This document shows positions 1-11,800 of a stretch of DNA of 64,000 nucleotides, one piece after another. This DNA comes from Pogona vitticeps. Lineage: Eukaryota > Chordata > Lepidosauria > Squamata > Agamidae. The translations under genes and the position numbers were made by a program. The notes below the pieces were generated by a model, which saw nothing but the letters and a program-made list of their open reading frames with translations, was not told the origin of the DNA and searched no databases. The stretch is taken from the NCBI RefSeq assembly GCF_051106095.1, contig NC_135787.1, forward strand, positions 170,833,001 through 170,897,000, written 5' to 3'. How positions within the stretch are numbered: position 1 is the first letter of the stretch; each line of letters starts with the position of its first letter.

Positions 1-2130
1 GAGAGCGTCAGAAGTTATTGAGCCAAGGTACATGTTTTTATGAACAACCTCCAATTCTTGTGTAGTGATGATAATAGAGGGAGGTGAGTCCATGCCCTGG
101 CCCATAATTTGTGTTTTGTTCAGGCTGATTGTTAATCCAAAATCTTGGCAATCCTTGCTAAAATGATTCATAAATTGTTGGATGTATTCAGCAGAATGGG
201 CAACAACAGCTGCATCATGAGCGAAGAGGAAGTCCCTCATGCATTTCAGCTAGACTTTGGTCTTTGCTCTCAATCTAGAGAGATTAAAGAGCTTTCCATC
301 TGATCTAGTCCAGAGATAGACCGCCTTCTGTTGCGGTTCCAAAAGCATGCTTCAGCATGACAGCAAAAAAGATCCCAAACAGAGTTGGCACAATGACACA
401 GCCCTGTTTCATTCCACTTTGAATGTCAAAGGGATCTGATGTTGAGCCATCAAAAACTACAGACTCTTTATTTCCTCATGAAAGGACCTGATGATGTTAA
501 GGAACCACTGTTATCTGTATCTGAGAGCAGAGCTGAAGCCAATATTCATTAGAACATCTCCTGGCAGTCTGTTGAACTTTGCTACGAGCAGCTTGAAGAG
601 CCTGCAAGCTGTACTCACTACGACAGGCTTTGTATGCTGCTAGAGCTCTCCTCTTTTCCTCGATGGATGGCATCAATTCCTCCAAATGAGCTTCAAACCA
701 GTCTGCCATCTTTTTTATCTTCTTGCCAAATGTGCACAAGGCAGTGTTATAAACAGCATTCTTGAAATGTTCCCATTGTTCAGGTGCATTTGCATCAGCC
801 GGGCCTGGAAGAGTTCCCTCAAGTACTTGGATAAATTCCTCCACTTTTCTCTGATTGTTGAGTCTTGCTGATGTCAATACGTGGTCTTCCTTCCTTTTTT
901 GTATGATACAATCTCTTTATTCGCAGTTTTACTCTGCTACACACCAGGGAGTGATCAGTATCGCAATCAGCACCCTGATAGCTGCATGTGATCATAATAG
1001 TAGGACGGCTAATGAGGATCAGATCAAACTGATGCCAATGCTTCTATCTTGGATGTCTCTAAGAGACTCTGTGTTGAAGCTTCGTATTAAAGAACGTGTT
1101 GCTAACATAAAGATCATGATAACAGCAAAACTCCAGCACGCGTTGGCCATTTTCATTCATCTTCCCAATGCCAAACCAGCCTAAACAAGTGGGCCAATAA
1201 TTGTGATCCGCACCAATTCCAGCATTAAAATCTCCGAGAATGAACAGAGGCTCTTTCTTGGGACTCTCTCAATAGTAGCTGCCAGATTGTCATAGAATTT
1301 GTCTTTGACTTCTGCTGTAGACAGTGTTGGTGCATATGCACTAATAAGGGTGACCGGTCCTGCTGATGAGTGGAGCTGCAGAGACAGGATTCTTTCACTC
1401 CCCACAGTAGGTGGAACAATGAATCTCAGTAGAATATTTTTAACGGCAAACCAACACCATATTCCTGGTTTCATTCAATGGTTTTCCCTGCCAGAAGAAT
1501 GAGATTTTTTTTCTTTGACAGATCCCGAGTCTGGCAATCTCATATCTTGCAGGGCAACAATGTCCATCTACTGAAATCCATGTTGATGACAGCTGTTTTG
1601 TGCACATCATATATTTCCTGCAGGCTTTCAGAAAAGTCAGGAGTCATTGTCCGAACATTCCAGGTGCCCAGCTTTAGGGCAGAAGTTTTCTTATGATTAT
1701 TGCATGATACAGGGTTATCGATCTGCTTGTCGGGTTTCACCCTAAACCCCACGCATCCCGTGAGGTTAACAGACCGTGGTGAGGCAGCACCTTATTGGCT
1801 GAGGGCTGCCCAGATTAAGGTGGGTGGTAGCTACCTAGTGAGGGGCAATGACCTCTCCCACCATCAGAAGTAGCTCCTGGCATCACGTTCTACACCAATC
1901 GAGCAAAGACTTATAACCGGTAACTCCTACTTCCTGTGTTATTTTGAAGTTGTATGCGAAGCTGGGGTGTGCTCTCCAGAGCATGAGGCCTGGGTAAAAT
2001 AATATGGAGGATAGGTTGTTACCCAAGCAGCAAATCCCCCCTCTCCACATCACTGAAATAGTCCAGTGGAAAGGCAAGAGCCAATACGACTGGTTCCAGC
2101 GACATCACAGGAGTTGCCAGAGTTTACTAC
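1..2130 (-). mobile_element. Decayed non-LTR retrotransposon (LINE) with endonuclease and reverse transcriptase, antisense
   Basis: Read on the minus strand, positions about 1540-1752 give the start of an APE-type endonuclease (GTWNVRTM motif). About 1181-1474 continues it (SAYAPTLS and related motifs), and 497-877 encodes the linker between endonuclease and reverse transcriptase. About 1-470 encodes reverse-transcriptase palm sequence up to the catalytic region near 205-235, where the expected FADD reads FAHD. The linker jumps to late palm sequence at about 505, so several hundred residues are missing internally. Frames shift repeatedly. Sequence from about 1760 to 2130 looks like the 5' untranslated part. 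The element runs off the left edge, so its 3' end is not seen. It resembles the LINE proteins often mis-annotated as craniofacial development protein 2-like in reptile genomes. The clade is not settled from sequence alone. Confidence 0.8.
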
Positions 2131-2139
2131 CAAGAGAAA

Positions 2140-3355
2140 CAATTAATCAATTGCTTGTGGTGACCGTAAACATTTCTGACAACTGTTCAGTTTTATGTAT
2201 TTGTTTCAGTATATTTCCAATATTGGTACCAAAAATAAAGATGAACAGAGGCACTGATCACTGTGGGCGTTTGGGGGCTCATCAGCTCTGTCCTGCCAGT
2301 CCGCTACTCTTTGCTGCTTTTGCACTGGAAATCTCAGCTCAGAGTCTCATGCCAGGAAGAAGAAGAAGAAAAGAGAGAGAAAGTGGCCCCATATCTCCCT
2401 ATCTTCTGAATCAAAAGCTCTTCTATCCTTTTTTTTGGGGGGGGGGAGGGGGCACCTTTTGCAGGCTGAGGTCTATGGCCCTAGTGGTTGATGCTGTAAC
2501 ACCAGCCATAACATTGAGAGGATTCAGAAGCAAACACTGCACTTCAAATTTGAAAAGAAAGGCACACTACCTGCCTCACTAGTTCCTTTCTCAGTAACTC
2601 TGCTTCTGTGTCACAATTTTGCTTCTCGTAAATCCACCTGAAAAATACAATTATTAACTTTTAAAATGCAATTTAGGCTGTGTTTAGTCCTGTATCAGCG
2701 TCGAAGAAGCTAATTTCCCTCCTTTCCCCCCGCCCCCAAGCAGATAAGTCACCTTTCTCTGGTGAGACAGGAAAAGAATGGCAAGGACACGCATCTCATT
2801 TGTGGATCCTAATTAAGAGACTGGAACAGAGTGTTCAAATTCAACACTGGCAGAGGAAAAGCAATCTCAGCACACTGGGTTAAAGGGTCACATCCCAAAC
2901 TTCGTATGCAATATCCATCAGTGTCAAAGCCATATGAATGCCAAAAGCACAGGCGCTGGCTATAATTAGATACCTTTATTTCAAATAAACAGTCCAGTTT
3001 TGAGACTAGCTTTCCCAGCACAGGTGGTGTTGAAGGTCTATTTGGGTGGCTCTTGGAGGACCGGTTTGTCACTTATTGCTTACCGGATGCTTAAATGGGC
3101 CTGTAAAGAGGCCATTTGTAACTCTGGCAATTTCTTAACGATGGTTAAGAGTGTAGGAAAGGGCAGGAGAAATGTCTATTTTTTCTCACAATCTCTCTTC
3201 TCTCATGTCCAAATTTCTCACATGCTTTCTTCATTGGCCTAGCCGGGGCTAATCATTACATCAGCAAAGTTGTTAACCATGACTTGACATTAACCCTTAT
3301 TCAATGTCAACCAGGGTTTGCTGGTCACTAGCTAGCTTCGAATCCTATTTTCTGA
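2140..3355. other. Intergenic stretch with no recognised gene
   Basis: No splice-consistent coding signal or known protein motif was found on either strand. A T-run followed by a G-run lies at about 2428-2451. The open frames here are short and unlike any protein I know. Confidence 0.5.
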
Positions 3356-3359
3356 CATG

Positions 3360-4140
3360 TGTTAGCAATATTTATTTAAAATATTTTTACCCTGCCTTTC
3401 TCCTTAAAAACACCCAAGTTGGCTTACATAATTAAAAGACAATATTAAAGCTAACAAAACAGTGAGTATACAAATATTAAAAAGCCTCAAACAAATACCA
3501 TACTGAAAGAAATGAACAACACCAAACCACATTCAAAGCAGTAAGGTGCAACAGTCCATTAAAAAAAAAACCCACTCAGGCAACCAGTCTCTCCAGGAAA
3601 GCTTGTCTGAACGGAAAGGTCTTCACCTGCATGCAGAAGGACAGTAGAGATGGGGCCGTCCTGGTCTCCTGTGGGAGGGAGTTCCAAAGTCTGGGGACAG
3701 CAACAGAGAAGGCCCTCTCCTATGTTACCACCAAATGCACCTATGAAGATGGGGGGACAGAAAGAAAGACCTGATCTGAACACTCGAGCAGGCTCATAAA
3801 AGGGGATCTGGTCCTTGATTTAGCACACGATCTCCCAATCAGTTATCATTATAACCGTATGACGTAAGTCAGGCAGACAGAGTGGCAAGGGAAAAGTCCC
3901 TTAATTCTGATAATGGTCCACCAAGTTTCGCCCTCTTGTCCCAGTGAACTTTGCCTCCATCACGGGCATAAAAGAAAGGAGAGCCATACTGCCAGATCTT
4001 AGGAAGTAAGGAGGGTGGTATAGGAAAATCCCTTTAATATCGTGGATGCAAAACATTTAAAGTAATAACTAATACTTTTAATTGTGCCAGGAAAAAAACT
4101 GGCAGCCAGTGCTGTTGTTGCAGGACAGATGCAATATGAC
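3360..4140 (-). repeat. Old dispersed repeat, LINE 3'-end type, antisense
   Basis: Near 3360-3440 the plus strand reads as the reverse of the squamate repeat tail that ends in a GGCGGG/TATAAA-type motif followed by an AT-rich tail. It continues through a block (about 3590-3860) of a sequence commonly repeated in squamate genomes, recognisable by a GGGAGGGAGTTCCAAAG block. No open frame survives. The family name is uncertain; it may belong to the CR1/L2/L3 group of LINEs. Confidence 0.5.
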
Positions 4141-4404
4141 CCCACTGCTGAGTGCCAACAGCGCCTAGGTTTTCAAGCCAGATGGTAGATATGGCTTGCT
4201 TTTCCATGTATTGAGGTGACTGCTTGAATATTTTATTAGTTCATATTTTGTGAAGCCATGTTAGGATGACAGTGTTTGGTTTCAACTCTTGTACCACTCT
4301 TCTTTAAGGTTTTCCCTCCTCCCCCTCCCTCCTTTCCTGCCCTTTTTTTGACTGAAGTTCATCTTATGTCAAAAGAAGAAAACATTTTTAAAAAATTCTC
4401 CCCT

Positions 4405-4587
4405 TAGTGGTAGAGTACGGATTAACCGGCTTTGCATTAGTTCCTATGGGAACTAATGCCTCTACCTAAGAACGAAAAACAACTTGAACGGATTAAATGG
4501 TTTTCAATGCATTCCTATGGGAAATGGTGCTTCGACTTAGAAACGCCATTCCAATACGGATTAAGTTCATAAATCGAGGTACCACTG
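4405..4587. mobile_element. Truncated TA-type inverted-repeat element
   Basis: The right end reads GAGGTACCACTG. The body carries the CACGGATTAA-like and CCTATGGG blocks also seen in the full TA-flanked elements at 24415, 25626 and 41964. The left terminus is not clear, so this looks like a fragment or a related subfamily. Confidence 0.45.
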
Positions 4588-5955
4588 TGCATGCTTCCTG
4601 TGCAAACTTGGTAGCCTGTTGAACAACCATTTGAAGCTCCAGTTCAGTAAGAAGGGTGGGCATTACAACCTTCACATCTGACCACGTAGGGCGGCGGGTC
4701 TGGAAGAGGGCGGTGCACTATTGGATCACCTCCTAGGGATTCTCTGAAAACTTTCCAGCCTTCTCTTTAAAATTCAAGAGGTCTGAGGGACTCCAAGGCT
4801 GATGATGCATCACAGTAAGAGTCTGTGCCAGCGCTCCTCCACCCCTGCCCTTTCTCCTGCTTGTCCAGTAATAAGGGTCTGAGTTACCAGCGGGAAAGCC
4901 GGGACTGCTGCTGGCAGTGGTGGGGGCACTCGGTCATTGGATAGAAAGGTGCTGGTCCCTTTTCTGGTCCCGGTGCCATGGGGTTCACACTCTGAGATAC
5001 AGAATTTATCTGAGACATTTCACACTGCCCGTAACACAGGCGATGGGTTCAGAGAACCCATCAGTAGCATTCTTAAAAACTCTCATGTAATCTTCCTCAT
5101 CATATTTTGCTACTGAATCAAACCATTCTATCCAGGCCTGGATTCTCAACCGCTCAAATGAGCCATTAGCACCCCATTGTTTTAAACCCAGGGGCCAATA
5201 TTGTGGCTAGATCTCTGTACAGAATTTCATCATGGGTTGTATTTTTAAAAAATCTTTTCCTACCTTGTTACAAAATTTCAACACACACACATACACACAC
5301 ACACACTCTTGAGCGGGTTCAGAGGGCTGCCGCTCCCAGGATCCCTCTGAGACTGGCCTTTGCCCATGTTAAGAGAACGTCTTCTCTTGGGGCAATGATT
5401 AAAACCAGCCACTGACCAGAAGAGACCACTCCAGACAGCCTTGAACTCACTCACAGAAACTCACATGCTGTGAGACTGGGTATACCAGAGGCGCGTCAAA
5501 GTACCACGTATGCGTCCGTCATAGGCAACAAGCCTCGGAACGGAACTGGCGTGTCTCCAATGGTGGCCAAAGGCAGATTCCCCTGGGAGTCTCCAGAAAC
5601 TTGCAGAGAGGGACAACCATGCACACCACACTCACACACTGACGGCCACAGACTGAAAAGAGATGCACAACTCAACAGATTTACAGTTTTTTCCAGAAGC
5701 CAAGGATGGTCCCCAAGGGTCACCCAGCTGACAGAGCTATTTCCGTTCAGAGGCGTCCTGCCGCCAATCCGCTCAGCCTGGCTCTACAGAAGCCGAGGCG
5801 AAGACCAAACAACGTCAAAGGCAGCAGTGGGTCAATTCAACCTCTCACCATCAGCAAACATGGGTTGCCATTGGCATTCCCCTGTCCATTATCTGGGAAA
5901 CTGTGAGGCACTCAAAATTGAGTTTGCTCACCCAGGGACCTCAGAAACGGTTACT
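4588..5955. other. Intergenic stretch with a CA microsatellite
   Basis: A (CA)n run lies at about 5279-5306. The open frame at 5470-5979 has no recognisable domain and no splice partners. I see no gene here. Confidence 0.45.
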
Positions 5956-5959
5956 CCCA

Positions 5960-6600
5960 GAGCTCAGTGTCTCAGCTAATTCTATTAAGCCAAGTCTCGA
6001 GCAAGAATGATTAAGCGGACAGTTTCTTGGAGGAAAGGGCAACAGGTTTATTCAGATAAAACAAGGGCACACTTGGGTGCCCAGCAGGGTGGGGACCCCG
6101 AGATCAACAGGGTTAAAGGTTTTATACAGTTCCAAAAAAGAAAGTATGCAGCAGGTCATTGGTCCTTGGAGGAATATATACATTGGTTACAATTTCTCGC
6201 ATCTCAGTAAAGCAGTTACCCATGTGCAGAGCAGCTTATTTCTAAGAGATGTTGAATCTTCCTTACAAAGCACTTCTTTTTGTTTGGCATTCGCTCCCTT
6301 CTTACAAGAGAGTTGGAAAAGTGATTATCCAGGTAGGCTGGTCGCATATATTGGTGGCCATGACAGGATACCAAGTATCCAGCAGAGGTTGGTTTTTGTT
6401 TGTTTGCTTGCTTGCTTTGAAAAGCCAGGAGATATCTGAGAAAAATCCAATGTAGAGGATTTAGAGACCGGATAGGGGAAGAGGAACCAAAGATCTGGGG
6501 AAGGTTTTGAGCTCCTGAAGTGGTCTCGGGCGAATCCTAGATGGCTAGAAATTCTAACTCAGGGAGAGTTAGGAATTATTTGAAAAAGGTCAGTTGCCCT
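5960..6600 (-). mobile_element. Retroviral LTR-like fossil, antisense
   Basis: On the minus strand a TATAAAA box (about 6125-6118) is followed roughly 70 bases later by an AATAAA signal (6052-6047). This is the spacing of U3, R and U5 in a retroviral LTR. The boundaries are estimates because I could not find a second LTR or a target duplication. The copy looks old and broken. Confidence 0.4.
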
Positions 6601-8020
6601 GTCAGCTAACATGATTTTCTGAGCTATAATTTTATGGTAAATGATAGGAGAATCAGTGGAAAGCTGTGGGAAGACCAAATTAATTAAGCAATGTTCTCTT
6701 GAGGTAAACATTTTGGGTAACATAAGGAGACACTGCAAAAAGAAAACATAAGCCAGCACAGCAATTATCCGAGGTAAAAGATTTGCTGAAAGGCTGACAG
6801 AGCTAACTGACATTAGTGCAGTAAACTACTGAGGTTAAAAAAAATTGTGTAAATGTGATTGGGTTCTTGCTCAAGATTAAGCAGTTCCTCTTCCTTAACG
6901 TGATTTACCACAGGAGAGGTATTAATATTAACCAAAGGTTTAATTTCCTTCAAAGGGGAGGGGTGTACAACAACTTCAGTGGATCCAACGGGACCAGCAA
7001 CCACAATGTTTCAAGCCACATTACTTGCAGTCCTGACATCACCAAAGAGTCCTTCAAAGAGGGGACATTCCAATATCTCTCACAGTCAGTAGGTTTCCTC
7101 AGGGGTTGACTCCTCACCACACAAATAGTCCTGCAACAAGGGTGACGAGCCCAGTCTCCCTCGGGGATAGGATCCAGATGCACCACCTTCTTCCAGGGAC
7201 CCTTCCCTCTGGGATAAACATAAGCTGTCCATTCCAATGGTTCCGCTTCATCTCACTGAATTTCAATGCCCGTGCTTCCTCGTCCTCGCGAGGTGTCTTT
7301 TACTCTATGTCTTTTTGCCTCTCCCTTATGTGAAAATGAGAACACCTTCAAACCACTATCCTTCTTTCTTCCCTTCCTCTATCGACCCTCTCTCTCCTCA
7401 GGAGACAGCCCCAGGTCCTCCTCCTCCTTCCTCCATCTCCCATGTGGTGTTGCTTCTCTTCCCTTCCTCCTCTGTCATCAAGAAAACCTCCACTATTGGT
7501 TGTTCCTTTCCCACTTTTTTCTTCCTGTCTCCCTCTGCTTTCTGACCTTCCACTAGAACCAGGTCTTGAATCACAGAAGGTAGTTGCAGTCAAGGTGGTG
7601 TTGACTCCTGCCCTAGACGATTGCGGGGACAGCTCACTTCTAGGTTTAACTCTACTGACCGGTTCCTCTTCACAGTAAAGTAAGGAGTTACTGCGAAAGC
7701 TTAGCCTGGACACAGAAACAAGTGTCAAGATCAGTCTGAGTATTTCCTGAGGTAGATCTTTTAAGGTAATAGTAAGGAAATATGAATACATGCCTTTCAA
7801 AAGGACAAAAACCCTATATTCCTTTGTGCCTCAATTTCTTGACACAGGGCTTGATTAAGAGACTGAAGGGAGCTACCATTGAAGAGTTTGTCTCCCATTT
7901 ATCCCAGAAGCCCAACATGGTGCTAGCTCTGGAGACAGTCAATTGATGCAAAATGCAGTAGCTACATTGCTGACTGGTATGGTATAGCAAGAATGGATCA
8001 TATGTGTATTGAAAGACCAG
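6601..8020. other. Probable degraded retroviral interior and unassigned sequence
   Basis: If the LTR-like block to its left is a 3' LTR, this stretch would be the adjoining interior of the same antisense element. Open frames on both strands are short and I could not match them securely to gag, pol or env. Many breaks are likely. No host gene is evident. Confidence 0.25.
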
Positions 8021-8170
8021 AGAGCCAGTATGGTATAATGGATAGCAAATGATGACTCAGAAGACCTGGGTTCAAATTCCTGTTTACTTAAGGAAAGTCA
8101 CTGGTGGGAAAGTGACCATGGTAAACTACACCTTGAACAGGTGACATACCCCAGAAACTCTATTGGGGTC
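8021..8170 (+). repeat. tRNA-derived SINE, diverged
   Basis: The head reads like a tRNA-type SINE: an A-box-like GGTATAATGGATAGC and a B-box-like GGGTTCAAATTCC about 35 bases later. A similar head occurs at about 33665. The tail is diverged. Confidence 0.5.
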
Positions 8171-8174
8171 AACA

Positions 8175-8800
8175 TGAGGTGAGAGCAACTTTCAGCACAT
8201 AACAGATTAGAAATATATGCACCAGATATCTGTAGCTTTCCTGACGTGTTCAAGGCAGGAATGATGGGCTTATGTGCCCTGCCACCTGAGTGGCCTTGGT
8301 CAAGCTGCACTGCGAGGGACTAGTAAACCATTTCTGACTGCTTCATACCTTGGCAGCCTATGAAAGATGGCACATAATTTTAAGTTACCTTGAACACAAC
8401 CTTGTGGCCAAAAAGTGGGGTAAGAAATGTAATGGAATAATTGTGTAACATGCTGGAATCTAATGATGATGATGTGAGAACAAGGCTGAACCAAAGGCCT
8501 GACTCTGCAGAATTCCTTCCAGATAGAATCTTGTGTCACATTGCACTGTTTGAGACTCAGCAGAAGAGAACATCCCACATGGGAAGAGCGTTATGTGGGA
8601 GCCTCCTTAGAGAGTGATGAAATCTCTGTTTGGCATTTGTAGGTGAGGTCCAGCCATCACAGAGGGTTGCCCCGGGGACCAAATTGAGCTGAGCTGCCAA
8701 AGGGCTTGGCAAAAAGCCCTTTGTGATGTGGGAGTGATGCATAATGAGATGCTCAGGTTTAGCCAGTATTAATCAGGCAGCTTCATTCCTGACTGTTAGT
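8175..8800. other. Upstream flank of the SPATA31-like gene
   Basis: This holds the presumed promoter and 5' UTR of the gene that starts at 8805. I see no convincing TATA box or CpG island. No other gene is recognised. Confidence 0.3.
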
Positions 8801-8804
8801 CAGC

Positions 8805-8885
8805 ATGATGGAAACTGACTGGATCGTGGTTCTGTTGCAGCGCCTGGTCTTAATCTTGATTCTCCTGATTGGCATACGCTACCTG
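8805..8885 (+). CDS. SPATA31-like gene, exon 1 (membrane anchor)
   Basis: Two adjacent ATGs (8805 and 8808) open a 27-codon exon that is mostly Leu, Ile and Val after Asp-Trp, a typical signal anchor, followed by Arg-Tyr-Leu. It ends at CTG before the donor GTAAGA. Phase 0. The link to the later exons rests on phase, splice quality and family architecture, not on transcript data. Confidence 0.5.
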
Positions 8886-11800
8886 GTAAGAGAGAGGATT
8901 GAGGCCTTTGAGCCTTGGAGTGTCTCTTAAGTCCCTGTAAACTAAGGAGGAGCACCTATCAGATGCATTTTCTTTAGCTTCCCCCATCTTGATATTCTAA
9001 TTTGCTGATAAAATTATGTGATTGATTTACATATACTGTGATGATTTTATTTGGTTGTATTTTATAATGTTTCATTCTTCTTTGTAAGCCGCCCCGAGTA
9101 GACTCTATCTAGAGGGGTGGGGTATAAATTGAATAATAAATAAAAATAAAAATAAAATAGGGTGACCTTGTTACATACAGCACTGATGTTACCTGTCTGT
9201 CATGGGTTTGGAGGGAAAGTTCCATCCTATGGGGAGTGGAAGGCGGGACATCAGGAGGAGGGGCTGTACTGTATATATATGTGGAGCGTGTGTGGAGAGA
9301 AGAGAAGAAGAAGCAGCAGCTGGGAAGAAGAAGCTGGTGTGGGAGTCTGTGTGTCAGACAGGGTACTACTGTGTGTCAGTCAGTACCAACCTGATAGGTT
9401 CAGGTGTCTGTATGGTTAGCCAGAACTGATAGGTTCAGGGTCTGTGCTTCAAGTTAAGTGTTCTGTGTGAACCAAACGGTGTGTATGTATGAATGAGACT
9501 AAGCCACGTTACTATATCTTATTCACCTGATCATTTTATTTTCCCTGTGTGTTGTTTCAAATAAACCTTATTCTTTTATTTGTTGAAAATCCATCCCTGG
9601 TCTGTGTGACTTCTTATAGGGAATGGTTGGTGGCAGCTTAGTGAAACTGTGGCATATCCCAGTAGGTCTGGGTTTGTCACATTGATTGGTGTCCAGCGGT
9701 GGGATACGACTGGTCCAGTTGTCCAGAGGTCCAGCAAAGCCTTGGCAAGTGTGCCCAGAGCAAGGGGGGTCTAGTCAGGGACAATCTGAGAGCGCGTAGG
9801 TAATCTTCTAGGTGTGCCTCACGGGGAGGTGCACTAGTAGAAGAACGTGTAACCTCAGATTGGGGGCTAGATTAGGGAGCTCTGAGGCAACCTGGTTTTG
9901 GCGGGAAAAAAGCTGAGGCAAAACTGTGAAATAGCAGTGAGCTAGCTGGTCTGCTGAGAGGCCCAGCAGAGGGGGGTAGACTCTAGCTCGCAACTGTTGC
10001 AAATTAGTGCTGAAGGACAGCAGCAATCTATAGAGAAAGCTGGTTCTGAGGCAAAAGAGAGAGAGAGAAAAAAGTGGTCGCTTTATTTTGAGGCTTGACT
10101 TTTGAAAGCAGCCTGTTCTGGGGGGGGGGGGATTATGCCCTTGACTCGAAGCCAAATGGCAGAAATGGGTGAAGTGAAAGACCCACAGGTTGACCAAGGT
10201 TCTGAGGATGAATTTGGCTCAGTGCAGGGTGACAGCACGGGAGAACAGAACCCAGAACTCAGAAAATTGATCATAGCCCAACAGCATGAACTGAGGATGA
10301 GGCAATTTGAAGTGGAGGAAAGATTAGAGAGAGAAAAAATGCAGGAAAGGGAAAGGCAAAGACAATTTGAAATAGAGAGAATGGAGAAAGAAGAAAGATT
10401 AGAGAGAGAGAAAATTGCTCTGGAAAAAGAAAGAATGGCGTTTGAGTTAAGAAAATTGGAACTGATGAATCAGAACAATAATAACAATAGGGATTCTGAG
10501 GGAGGCCAATTGTCTAAAACTGACCTGAAGAAATTCCCTGTATACCACAAGGGAGATTGCCCTGAGGTGTTCTTTTCCCTAGTGGAAAGAGCGTTTGTGG
10601 ACTTCTCAGTAAGGGAAACTGAGAAGATGACCATCATGCGATCTTTAATCAGTGGCAGCCTTGCAGAAGTCTATGCAGAGATGCCACAGGAACTGATGAA
10701 AGATTTTGCAGAGTTTAAAAAACTGGTGTTTGCCAGACATGGGATAAATGCGGAACAGCTGAGGCAAAGATTCAGGTCAATCACCAAGAAACCAGAGCAG
10801 ACTTTTACCCAAGTGGGGGCCCAATTGGTGAGGCTGCTAGAGAAATGGCTATCTCAGGAGGGGACAGAGACCTTTCAGCAGCTCAAAGACTTGATAGCGC
10901 TGGAACAGTTCTATTCAGTCCTGCATGGGGAACTGAAATTCCAGGTGAGGGAAAGGAAACCAAAATCTGTGGCAGAAGCAGCCGAGATCGCAGATTTTAT
11001 TTCCCAAATAAGAAAGCCCTTGGGTGAGGGGAAATCTGTAGGTAAACCCAAAGAAACCTACAGCAAGTACTCTCAGGGACCAGGGAAAAGCCAGCAAGGG
11101 GGGGGGCCCATGGTGAAGGGAAGCCCTCAGACATGAAACCAAGACCTCAGATTTTGGAGGGAAAACCAAAACAGGATGAGAAAGACTCAAAATATAGCAG
11201 AAAATGTTACTTCTGTCAGGGAAAGGGCCATCTAATCTCAGAGTGTGAGAAATTAAAGCAGCTAAAAGGAATTGTGCCTCCGGATTCGAGTGGAACCAAG
11301 CCAAAAGCTGTGTTCTGTGTCCAGAAAGAGCAAGGCTCATTGTCACTGAGGGAGCCTGTTGCCATGGCTACTCAATCTGGAACAGCTACATCTGCTGATC
11401 AGGCTGAGGAAAATGGTCCTCTTGTAGAGGTCAGGCGGTGCCTACTGGTGAGAACAGATTCTCAGTTGTTTGAAACAGCAGGGGTGGACGTAGGAATACT
11501 TGACCATCAGTATAGGGGGCTGCGGGACACTTGTTCCCAGGTGACCCTGTGCCATCCAGATATTATTCCTAGGGAATATGTAATCCCAAATGAGAGCATG
11601 AAGGTGGCAGGGATTGAGGGGCAGGTGATCTCCCTGCCAGTAGCGGAGGTACCTGTGAACTTTCAAGGCTGGAGGGGAGTTTGGCGGCTAGCAATTTCAT
11701 CGACTCTGCCAGCAGCCGTGCTCGTGGGAAATGACCTGGCTGAACATGTGAAACGGGTGCTAGTGATTACACGTTCACAAGCCACCACGGGGACAGTTCA

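Noticed and set aside
5470-5979. 169-codon plus-strand open frame
   Set aside because: No domain, no splice partners and no conserved pattern; likely chance.
7237-7800. Pro/Ser-rich plus-strand and Arg/Gly-rich minus-strand frames
   Set aside because: Low-complexity composition; no secure match to any retroviral or host protein.
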